64,000 nucleotides of DNA, from assembly GCA_031429355.1 (NCBI GenBank), contig JANOZM010000004.1:434001-498000 (forward strand), given 5' to 3'. The position numbers and the translations under genes were made by a program. The notes beneath the pieces were generated by a model. The model was not told the DNA's origin. It saw only the letters and a list, made by a program, of their open reading frames with translations, and ran no database searches. Shown piece by piece: positions 9,762 through 17,150 of this stretch; the first letter of the stretch is position 1, and each line of letters begins with the position of its first letter. Origin of the DNA: JANOZM01 sp031429355 (lineage in GTDB: Bacteria > Pseudomonadota > Gammaproteobacteria > Burkholderiales > Burkholderiaceae_E).

Positions 9762-10904
9762 ATGAAAGCACCTGCCAAAGCCCTTATTACTATCGCCCTG
9801 ATTGCCGCGTTTGCCGGGGCAGCTTATTTGTCGTTTCGCCAATCCAGCACGGACCCGGCGAACCCGCCATTAATTGGCAAGCCCAATATCCCCGAAGCTG
9901 CAATTGTTGAACTCAAAGGGGTTATTGCGCTCGATGTCGAACCCTTCTTTAAAGATCCACGTGTTGTCCAGTTGTTGGCACAAAACAAGTTTAGGGTAGT
10001 TGCAACTCGGGTTGGGTCGCGTGAAATGCCGGCACGAGTCGTGCCTGGACAATCGCCCGATTTCTTTTTTCCATCGGGTGTTGTTGCGGCGAATCAAATT
10101 GCCGATGCAGCCAAGCTTGCCAAAATGAATACTGCCATTATTTCGCCGTTTTACACGCCGATGGTCATTGCCTCTTGGGCACCCATCGCGCAAATTTTAG
10201 CCGCTAATGGCGTGGCGAAAGAATCGAGCCCCAAAGTTTGGACGGCCGATTTTGCAAAGTTAACGCAGCTCATGTTGGAAAAAAAGCGCTGGAAAGATTT
10301 GAAAGAATCCCAAGCCTACGCTGTAAACAAAAGTGTTTTGGTTTCTACCACCGATGTTCGCAAAAGCAATTCTGCGGCCATGTTTTTGGCGCTTAGTAGC
10401 TATGCATTGAATAATGGCGATATGGTGTCCGATAAAGCAACCGCGCAAAAAATCGCCTTAAAAGTTGCCGATTTATTTAAACGGCAAGGCTATCAAGAAA
10501 ACTATGTAAACGGCAATTTTGATGATTACACGGCCATCGGAATAGGTAAAACGCCAATGGCTTTTATCTACGAAAACCAAATGGTTAGCTACGCTTTACA
10601 AAAAAAATCGGTCGCCGCTGATATGGTCCTAATTTATCCTCAACCTACTATTTTTAATAAAGTTGTTTTTGTCTCAATGAATGAATCCAGCAAGGCTTTG
10701 GGTGAATTGTTGGCCAATAATAAAGAGCTGCAACACATCGCAGTAGAGTACGGTTTTAGGGTGTCTGACTCGGCTTATTTTGTTCAGACAGTAAAGAGCG
10801 CCGGTTTAGCCGTAGACGAGCGAATTACGCAAGTGATTGACCCGCCCAGTTTTGACATCATGGCCGAGATGATTGAACAAATTACCAAAGAGATGACTCA
10901 ATGA
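9762..10904 (+). CDS. Periplasmic solute-binding-like protein of a VWA/XpaC cassette
   Basis: This 380-residue protein has an N-terminal membrane or signal segment (residues 8-26, ITIALIAAFAGAAYLSF). The rest resembles a type 2 periplasmic binding protein: FFFPSGVVAANQIADAA, a central TDVRKSNSAAMFLALSSYA, and a hinge-like IGKTPMAFIYENQM. No transporter permease is adjacent. Its stop overlaps the start of the next gene (ATGA), and that gene also contains a binding-protein-like region. I infer that the two sense or assemble something in the envelope together, but ligand and function are unknown. Confidence 0.6.
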   Translation: MKAPAKALITIALIAAFAGAAYLSFRQSSTDPANPPLIGKPNIPEAAIVELKGVIALDVEPFFKDPRVVQLLAQNKFRVVATRVGSREMPARVVPGQSPDFFFPSGVVAANQIADAAKLAKMNTAIISPFYTPMVIASWAPIAQILAANGVAKESSPKVWTADFAKLTQLMLEKKRWKDLKESQAYAVNKSVLVSTTDVRKSNSAAMFLALSSYALNNGDMVSDKATAQKIALKVADLFKRQGYQENYVNGNFDDYTAIGIGKTPMAFIYENQMVSYALQKKSVAADMVLIYPQPTIFNKVVFVSMNESSKALGELLANNKELQHIAVEYGFRVSDSAYFVQTVKSAGLAVDERITQVIDPPSFDIMAEMIEQITKEMTQ

Positions 10905-12616
10905 CTATAAGCACTCGGTTGGTTGCAAGGTTTGCGCTTTGGTTCGTAACGATAGCTGGCGTTTTTTCGCTTAGTGGATGTAAAGACAATACCGATCAAC
11001 GACCTGCACATGAATCCGCCAAGACTGACGCCAACAAAGGCTCTCCGCTTCCAAAGACCTCGCTGGTTGAACTTAAGGTACTAGCCACGAGTGATTTAAA
11101 GGATGCTCAGCCACTTGAGCAAATGGTTTTAAAGGCGACCGGGATTCGCTTAACTTTTCGGTTTGGTGGGACCATGGAAAGTACCGAGGCTGTTCAAAAC
11201 GGCAATGCTGATGCGGACGTTGCGTGGTTTGCCAATGCAAAATATTTGTTATCGGACGCACGCGGGCAAGCGCAAGTAAAGTTGCAAGACAAAATCATGC
11301 TCTCACCCATAGTGATTGGTGTTAGCGAAAGCCATGCTCAAAAATTGGGTTGGGATCAACCCGAAGTTGCTGCAAAAATTACTTGGCGCACCATTGCGCA
11401 GGCCGCGCAAGAAGGTAAGCTCAGTTATGCCTTGTCAAACCCAGCAACCTCCAATCAGGGGTTTATGGCGCTCATGGGTGTTGCCGCAGCAACCAGTCAA
11501 AAATCCGAAGCGCTTGACGCGGCCGATGTGGATCGGCGTGCTATTAGCGGATTTATTAAAGGCTATAAGTTGCCGGGCGATAACAGTTCGTATTTAAGTG
11601 AAAAATTTATTGAGCAGCAGGGCCCGCGTTTAAATGCTTTTATCAATTACGAAAGCTGGTTGTTGTCACTGAATCAATCGGGCAAACTAAAAGAGAAACT
11701 TCGGCTAATTTATCCCCTTGAAGGTATCGCAACTGCCGACTACCCCTTCATGCTGTTAAACGATGCAAAGCGTGAGGCCTATCAAACAGTGCTGGCCTAT
11801 TTAAAAGGCCCTGAAGCGCAAACATGGTTGGCCACAACAACCTTACGCCGTCCGGTGAACCCAGAAGTAGCTCAAGCGCAAGTGGCGTTGTTTCCCAAAG
11901 GAAGCCTACTAGTTGAGTTACCGTTTTCACCCAACCGTGCGTTGGCCGATGGGCTAATTGATGCTTACCTAAACGAGTTCCGCGCACCGATTGCTTCCAC
12001 ATTTGTACTTGATGTAAGTGGCAGTATGAACGGCAGTGGGCGTAGACAACAGTTGGTGCAGGCCTTGCAATATATAGCGGGCGACGATACTTCTTTGACG
12101 GGACGAATTGCGCGCCTGACGAACCGCGAAAAAATTTGGATGCAGACTTTTTCTGATCAACCTAATCCGGTTACTTTTTTCGAAATTCCCGCTGCTAAAG
12201 TTAGCGCAAAGGGTGTTCAGTCTCAAGCCGACAGCGCTGCTAAACAAGCTGTTTTTTCTGCCCTGCGTGAATACGCCGAAGGCTTAAGAATGAACGGCGG
12301 TACAGCGCTTTACGACACTGTCTTACAAGCGTTAGAGAACATGAATATTGAACGCAAAAAGAATCCAAATTTTCAATATTCAGTAGTTGCTTTTACGGAT
12401 GGCGAGAATAACAAAGGGCGCAATTTGCAAGCTTTTAAAAGAGACTATGCACTGTTGCCAGAGGACGTCAAAGCCATTCCGGTATTTATGGTTTTGTTTG
12501 GCGAAGCCAATGAAAATGATCTAAAAGATTTGGTGCAAACCACCGGAGGAAGAATTTTTGATGCACGCCGTGCGACGTTGTATAGCGTGTTTAAAGACAT
12601 TCGTGCTTATCAGTAA
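10901..12616 (+). CDS. Lipoprotein fusing a solute-binding domain to a von Willebrand A domain
   Basis: The 571-residue protein starts with a signal peptide ending in a lipobox (LSGC, Cys about 27). Residues about 55-330 resemble a binding-protein fold, with FRFGGTMESTEAV, SNPATSNQGFMALMG and a repeated tail fragment. From about residue 360 there is a VWA domain with a full MIDAS site: DVSGSMNGSG, then GGTALYD, then FTDGENN. Such fusions occur in bacteria next to XpaC/TelA-type genes, which fits the following gene. It should be anchored in the periplasm. The ligand and partner are unknown. Confidence 0.7.
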   Translation: MTISTRLVARFALWFVTIAGVFSLSGCKDNTDQRPAHESAKTDANKGSPLPKTSLVELKVLATSDLKDAQPLEQMVLKATGIRLTFRFGGTMESTEAVQNGNADADVAWFANAKYLLSDARGQAQVKLQDKIMLSPIVIGVSESHAQKLGWDQPEVAAKITWRTIAQAAQEGKLSYALSNPATSNQGFMALMGVAAATSQKSEALDAADVDRRAISGFIKGYKLPGDNSSYLSEKFIEQQGPRLNAFINYESWLLSLNQSGKLKEKLRLIYPLEGIATADYPFMLLNDAKREAYQTVLAYLKGPEAQTWLATTTLRRPVNPEVAQAQVALFPKGSLLVELPFSPNRALADGLIDAYLNEFRAPIASTFVLDVSGSMNGSGRRQQLVQALQYIAGDDTSLTGRIARLTNREKIWMQTFSDQPNPVTFFEIPAAKVSAKGVQSQADSAAKQAVFSALREYAEGLRMNGGTALYDTVLQALENMNIERKKNPNFQYSVVAFTDGENNKGRNLQAFKRDYALLPEDVKAIPVFMVLFGEANENDLKDLVQTTGGRIFDARRATLYSVFKDIRAYQ

Positions 12617-12684
12617 TTAAATGCGAATAATTAAATGCGAATAATTAAGAACGAATAAATCAGTACAAATAAATAAGTATAAAT
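12615..12684 (+). repeat. Five tandem 14-bp units filling a gene junction
   Basis: The gap between the VWA lipoprotein and the next gene consists of five consecutive 14-bp units starting at 12615, 12629, 12643, 12657 and 12671. The first two are identical (AATTAAATGCGAAT). The third differs at two positions and the last two are progressively diverged but keep the A/T framework. The array ends one base before the GTG start. It contains no good ribosome-binding site. Confidence 0.85.
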
Positions 12685-12685
12685 A

Positions 12686-13363
12686 GTGTTCTTAGAAAAA
12701 ATTTCACAGTTTTTGCAATCACCCGCAAATTGGTCTGGCCTCGCTACGGGTACAGCCTCCTTAGTGCTATCCGGACTAGGCATTGCCACTTGGGGTGGCT
12801 CGTTGGGTGCTGTTGGTTTGGCCGCTTTAGGCTACGGCGCTGGTTTCGGAATTGGTGGGCTTTGGATGGGGTTTCCCAAACTAAATGGCAACCCATGGGA
12901 TGGGCTAGAGTTTGCTGATGAAGGCGATGCCCGAACATCAATGCAAAATGCCCTTTACTCAGTTAAGCAGCTCGTTGAATACAATCCAAACAGTCGACTG
13001 AATGCGTCGCTGCAGGCTAAGGTTTTAGAGCTCTGCCAAAAACTTAAAACGTTGTTGGAGCAGTGGGATTACTCGAAGGGAAGTTTGTCACTTGAAGAGA
13101 GCTTTCACGCTCGCCATATTGCACTGCGCTATTTGCCCGATGCGCTTAAAACTTATTTGTCGATTCCCAAAGAATATGCAACGACCAAGGTGTTAAGCAA
13201 CGGTAAAACTGCCGAAGACACTTTTAAATTGACGATACAAGACTTATGCGCAAAAGTAGATGAGTTAACCGACGATCTCGCGAATCAAGATGCAGAGGCA
13301 TTTTTGAATCATTCAAAGTTTTTGAACAACAAATTTGGTGCGGCTGACAGTTCGCGGTTATAG
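12686..13363 (+). CDS. XpaC-like membrane protein
   Basis: This 225-residue protein starts at GTG. Residues about 18-65 form two Gly/Ala-rich membrane segments (LATGTASLVLSGLGIATWGG and LGAVGLAALGYGAGFGIGGLW). The rest is helical and resembles the XpaC (5-bromo-4-chloroindolyl phosphate hydrolysis protein) domain: HIALRYLPDALKTYLSI, then KTAEDTFKLTIQDLC, then an acidic helix. XpaC proteins are often encoded beside TelA-type toxic-anion resistance genes; their biochemical role is unsettled. No TelA gene is seen here. The XpaC assignment rests on pattern recognition only. Confidence 0.55.
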   Translation: MFLEKISQFLQSPANWSGLATGTASLVLSGLGIATWGGSLGAVGLAALGYGAGFGIGGLWMGFPKLNGNPWDGLEFADEGDARTSMQNALYSVKQLVEYNPNSRLNASLQAKVLELCQKLKTLLEQWDYSKGSLSLEESFHARHIALRYLPDALKTYLSIPKEYATTKVLSNGKTAEDTFKLTIQDLCAKVDELTDDLANQDAEAFLNHSKFLNNKFGAADSSRL

Positions 13364-13393
13364 TTGGTCTAAATCTTTGATCGACCAAAAGCC

Positions 13394-13948
13394 GTGCCTA
13401 AAAAAAATACTTCTGCCGTTTTGCCAGCCATTGCAACAAGTGACGCCCACATTCCAATTGTTTCTAGCGCACATTTGGCACGCGGCTCGCGACCGGAGCT
13501 TTCCGAATTTGAGTACGGCTTAATCATTGCCGAGCACGCGTTTAACCGCTGGATAGTTCGGTGCATGACAGCTGCTGGCATGAAAGACATGAACTCGATG
13601 GAGGTTTTGGTGCTGCATCACGTGGTGCATCGCGACCGCGCAAAAAAGCTAGCTGATATTTGTTTTGTGCTCAATGTCGAAGACACTCATGTGGTCAATT
13701 ACGCACTTAAAAAATTAGCGCGCATCGGGCTGATCCAAAGTGCGCGAGATGGAAAAGAAGCCATTTACGCGGCTACCGACGAGGGAAAAGCGCTTTGCGA
13801 GCGTTACCGCACTGTTCGCGAGCAATGCCTCACTGAAAGTTTGGTTAAAGAAGGCATTGGTGGCGCTTCCCTAACCGAAACAGCGGCATTTTTAAGAATG
13901 CTTTCCGGTTTGTATGATCAAGCTTCTCGTGCCGCAACTTCACTTTGA
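13394..13948 (+). CDS. Winged-helix (MarR-like) transcriptional regulator
   Basis: This 184-residue protein begins at GTG, 30 bp after the XpaC-like gene. Residues about 65-140 form a winged helix: MNSMEVLVLHHVVH, KLADICFVLNVEDTHVVNYAL as the recognition region, and a wing followed by YAATDEGKALCERYR. This matches the predicted-HTH (PF13463-type) MarR relatives often found next to TRAP transporter genes. It lies directly upstream of dctP and probably controls the TRAP/hydantoinase operon. The effector is unknown. Confidence 0.75.
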   Translation: MPKKNTSAVLPAIATSDAHIPIVSSAHLARGSRPELSEFEYGLIIAEHAFNRWIVRCMTAAGMKDMNSMEVLVLHHVVHRDRAKKLADICFVLNVEDTHVVNYALKKLARIGLIQSARDGKEAIYAATDEGKALCERYRTVREQCLTESLVKEGIGGASLTETAAFLRMLSGLYDQASRAATSL

Positions 13949-13954
13949 TGATAA

Positions 13955-13966
13955 TTTATCGATAAA
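13955..13966. promoter_or_regulatory. Palindrome upstream of the TRAP operon
   Basis: TTTATCGATAAA is a perfect 12-bp palindrome located 6 bases after the regulator stop codon. A CATAAT box, a possible -10 element, follows at 13974-13979, and the receptor gene starts at 14127. It could be the operator of the adjacent winged-helix regulator. No clear -35 box was found, so the assignment is tentative. Confidence 0.35.
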
Positions 13967-14126
13967 ATGTTGGCATAATGCAAAATTCGTAGTACATTCC
14001 AATCCGTATTCAAGTTTCGATCCAAATTTCCAAACAAAATTTTTAAAAAATCGCCAAAATAGGCGCACTCGGTCTGAGTTAATAATTAATTTGGCCGGTT
14101 TATTTGTAGAACCCAAAGGAGAAGTT

Positions 14127-15104
14127 GTGAAGATTACTCGTCTTGTCTCGTATCTATTTGCCTCGGCAATATTGGCATCGCCATCCGCCTACGCACAAAC
14201 CAAGTGGGATTTACCGGCTGCTTACCCAGCAGGCAATTTCCATAGCGAAAACTTAGTGGCCTTTGCCGCCGACGTTGAAAAAATGTCTGCTGGCAAGTTA
14301 AAAATTCAAGTCCATGCTGGCGCATCACTGTTTAAAGCCCCCGAAATTAAGCCTGCCGTGCAACGCGGCCAAGCTCAGTTGGGCGAAGTGCTGTTAACCA
14401 ACTTGGAAAACGAAGATCCAATTTTTGGCGTGTCGGGCGTACCTTTCATTGCAACGAGTTACGATCTTTCTAACAAACTTTACAAAGCCTCACGTAAGCA
14501 CATTGCCGATCGTTTTGAAAAGCAGGGTCTCATGTTGTTGTACACGGTACCGTGGCCACCACAAGGCATTTATTCAAAAAAACCATTGTCCAATGTAGCC
14601 GATATGAAGGGCGTTAAGTGGCGCTCCTATTCACCTGTCACTGCAAAGTTGGGTGAAATGATGGGCGCACAATCGGTAACGATTCAAGCGGCCGAACTAT
14701 CGCAAGCCCTAGCCACAGGTGTTGTTGAATCTTATATTTCGTCAGGGTCTACTGGTTTCGATTCTAAGACCTATGAGCATGTTAAATATTGGTACGACAC
14801 CCAGGCTTGGTTGCCACACAATGCCGTGATCGTAAACAAAGCCGCCTTTATGGCTTTAGATAAAGCGACTCAAGACGTCGTTTTAAAAGCTGGTGCCGAT
14901 GCCGAAGCGCGTGGTTGGAAAATCTCGGCAGAGAAAAATGGCTGGTATGTTGAGCAGTTAAAAGCCAAGGGCATGACCATTGCGCCGCCATCACCCCAGT
15001 TTGCTGCTGAACTGCGCAAATTAGGTGAAGCGCTGGCTGCTGATTGGGCTAAAAAAGGTGGTGCCGATGCACAAGCCATTCTGGAAGCTTATTTGAAGAT
15101 GTAG
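14127..15104 (+). CDS. dctP: TRAP transporter solute-binding protein (DctP family)
   Basis: The start chosen is the GTG at 14127, preceded by a strong AAAGGAG ribosome site; it gives a clean signal peptide (MKITRLVSYLFASAILASPS, cleavage near AYA-QT). The mature protein has the DctP pattern, including the KGVKWRSYSP strand with the conserved Arg that normally binds a substrate carboxylate, and LATGVVESYISSGSTGF. It would deliver an organic acid to the DctQM permease encoded next. The binding pocket cannot be read for substrate. Confidence 0.92.
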   Translation: MKITRLVSYLFASAILASPSAYAQTKWDLPAAYPAGNFHSENLVAFAADVEKMSAGKLKIQVHAGASLFKAPEIKPAVQRGQAQLGEVLLTNLENEDPIFGVSGVPFIATSYDLSNKLYKASRKHIADRFEKQGLMLLYTVPWPPQGIYSKKPLSNVADMKGVKWRSYSPVTAKLGEMMGAQSVTIQAAELSQALATGVVESYISSGSTGFDSKTYEHVKYWYDTQAWLPHNAVIVNKAAFMALDKATQDVVLKAGADAEARGWKISAEKNGWYVEQLKAKGMTIAPPSPQFAAELRKLGEALAADWAKKGGADAQAILEAYLKM

Positions 15105-15251
15105 TTGCTTCACTGAGTGATTGACCGGCAAGCGCTGATCTTTACCAAGTACAGCGCTTGTCAACAAAGTCTTAGCGCAGTCCCCCATGTGCTTTACATG
15201 TGCCGTTTTGCGAACTGCGAAAACGGCGCTGACGATCTTACGAAAATTCTT

Positions 15252-15785
15252 ATGAGAAAAATTTTACATCGCGTGCTCGATGGGTTCGGTGTCGTCTCGG
15301 CCGCCTTCGTGTTTGGCATTTTTGTAGTCATGCTGGGCGCTGCATTCATGCGTATTGCCGGGCTGCGCACCGGAGGGAGTGACGATATTGTTTCTTGGAT
15401 GACCGCCGCTTCTGCCTTCTTTGGTTTAGCCCATACTTTCCGACACGGAGATTTCGTACGGATGGGGCTATGGATCGAATCACTTAAGCCAAAGGCGCGT
15501 CGAATCGCTGAAATTTTCGCGTTGTGTGTCGGCTGTCTGTTTTGCGGATTTTTGTTTTACGCCGTGACTGCGTATGTGTGGGATAGCTACCGATTTGGCG
15601 ATGTCGCCGACGGTCTGATTCCGATGAAAAAATGGATTCCACAGTCCTCTTTAGTAATAGGCACTTTTTTGTTGTTTCTTTCGGTCATTGACGAATTATT
15701 TGTTGTGTTGCGTGGTGAAAAACCAAGCTACGTATTGGCCGTTGAAGAACGCCATGCCCGTGGTGATTTTAGCGAGGACGTATGA
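15252..15785 (+). CDS. dctQ: TRAP transporter small permease (DctQ family)
   Basis: The start is taken at the ATG at 15252, giving about 177 residues and four transmembrane helices, normal for DctQ. The family segment DDIVSWMTAASAFFGLAHTF and the following FRHGDFVRMGL are recognisable. The upstream 45 codons of open frame look non-coding. The stop overlaps the dctM start by 4 bases (ATGA). DctQ supports the large permease in sodium-driven uptake. Confidence 0.9.
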   Translation: MRKILHRVLDGFGVVSAAFVFGIFVVMLGAAFMRIAGLRTGGSDDIVSWMTAASAFFGLAHTFRHGDFVRMGLWIESLKPKARRIAEIFALCVGCLFCGFLFYAVTAYVWDSYRFGDVADGLIPMKKWIPQSSLVIGTFLLFLSVIDELFVVLRGEKPSYVLAVEERHARGDFSEDV

Positions 15786-17101
15786 ACGTTGTTGAAATTG
15801 GCGGGATCTTATTGCTTGCAATGATGTTGTTACTCACCGGTGGTGTCTGGATCGCAATGACGCTCGCTTTAGTGGGAGGCATCGGCATGGTGTTTTTTAC
15901 GAGCCAGCAACCGGCTATGTGGGGAAAAAATTTGTTCTCTGCAATGTGGGAATCCAGTGCTTCGTGGGAACTAGCCGCGCTACCTTTGTTTATTTGGATG
16001 GGAGAAATTTTATTTCGCACCAAACTGTCAGAACAAATGTTTGCGGGCCTAGCGCCTTGGCTTAACAAAGTGCCGGGTCGTTTAATGCACACTACTATTT
16101 TAGGGTGTGGAATTTTTGGCTCGGTGTCTGGCTCGTCGGCGGCAACCTGTGCAACCATTGCAAAGGTTGCGTTGCCCGAATTGATGCGCCGTGGTTACGA
16201 CGAAAAATTAGCATTAGGTTCACTTGCCACTGCAGGCACATTGGGTATTCTTATCCCGCCGTCAATTACGATGGTGGTTTATGCTGTTGCTGCGGATGCT
16301 TCAATTATTCGAATATTTTTGGCTGGTTTTTTGCCTGGCTTTTTACTGATGGCTTTGTTCTCCGGTTACATTGGCTGGTGGTCGTTGCGCCACCCTGATC
16401 GAGTGCCTAGTGAGGGCCTAGACATGAGTCTGCGCGAAAAAATCTATGCCTCGCGCCATCTAATTCCTTGTACCTTACTAATTTTGTTTATCGTTTGGGT
16501 GTTGGTGGCGGGCTACGCCACAGCAACCGAGTGCGCAGCCTATGGCGTATTGGGTTCCTTAGCCATTGCGTGGCAAAGCAAAATGCTGACTTGGAAGAGC
16601 TTCAGTGAAAGCTTAATGAGCGCCACGCGTGTGTCGTGCATGATCATGTTTATTCTTGCGGGTGCATCGTTTCTAAAACTGACGATGGCATTTACGGGTA
16701 TCCCGCGCGACCTAGCCGATTGGGTTGATTCATTGCATTTACATCCTTACGCGTTGATTGCAGTGCTAGCGTTTTTCTACATCATTTTAGGTACCGCATT
16801 AGATGGTATTTCGATGATTGTTTTGACGGCTGCGGTTGTCTTGCCGATGATTCAAAAAGCGGGTTTCGATCTTATTTGGTTTGGTATTTTTGTGGTGCTG
16901 TTGGTCGAGATTGCGGAGGTAACGCCGCCGGTAGGCTTTAACTTATTTGTATTGCAAAACATGACTGGTAAAGACAGTAATACCATTGCGATGGCGTCCA
17001 TTCCATTTTTTTGCATGTTGGTATTGGCGCTATTTTTAGTGACCATATTTCCGCAGATCGTGACCTGGTTGCCCGACTATCTAATGGGTGTTCAGAAATA
17101 A
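15782..17101 (+). CDS. dctM: TRAP transporter large permease (DctM family)
   Basis: This 439-residue, roughly 12-helix membrane protein has the DctM hallmarks LPLFIWMGEILFRT, GSVSGSSAATCATIAKVALPEL and GTLGILIPPSITMVVYAV, with EVTPPVGFNLFVL near the end. It is the transport subunit that couples substrate entry to a sodium gradient. It overlaps dctQ by 4 bases and is followed within 28 bases by the hydantoinase-type gene, so the transported compound is probably that enzyme's substrate or a relative. Confidence 0.95.
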   Translation: MNVVEIGGILLLAMMLLLTGGVWIAMTLALVGGIGMVFFTSQQPAMWGKNLFSAMWESSASWELAALPLFIWMGEILFRTKLSEQMFAGLAPWLNKVPGRLMHTTILGCGIFGSVSGSSAATCATIAKVALPELMRRGYDEKLALGSLATAGTLGILIPPSITMVVYAVAADASIIRIFLAGFLPGFLLMALFSGYIGWWSLRHPDRVPSEGLDMSLREKIYASRHLIPCTLLILFIVWVLVAGYATATECAAYGVLGSLAIAWQSKMLTWKSFSESLMSATRVSCMIMFILAGASFLKLTMAFTGIPRDLADWVDSLHLHPYALIAVLAFFYIILGTALDGISMIVLTAAVVLPMIQKAGFDLIWFGIFVVLLVEIAEVTPPVGFNLFVLQNMTGKDSNTIAMASIPFFCMLVLALFLVTIFPQIVTWLPDYLMGVQK

Positions 17102-17104
17102 TTC

Positions 17105-17150
17105 AAATGAACGAAAAACTTTGGCAGAAATGAACGAAAAACTTTGGCAG
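17105..17150 (+). repeat. Perfect 23-bp tandem duplication across a start codon
   Basis: Positions 17105-17127 and 17128-17150 are identical 23-bp copies that each contain an ATG and the first codons of the hydantoinase gene. Because 23 is not a multiple of three, the first ATG (17107) reads MNEKLWQK and stops at TGA 17131-17133, which overlaps the true ATG at 17130 in the arrangement ATGA. The result is a nine-codon minigene (eight residues plus stop) in termination-reinitiation contact with the main gene. Confidence 0.9.

Noticed and set aside
12615..12684. CRISPR or iteron origin
   Set aside because: 14-bp units have no spacers, and there is no replication gene nearby.
13914..14126. Long upstream start for the TRAP receptor
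   Set aside because: It would overlap the regulator gene and hide the signal peptide; GTG 14127 has a strong ribosome site and a clean leader.
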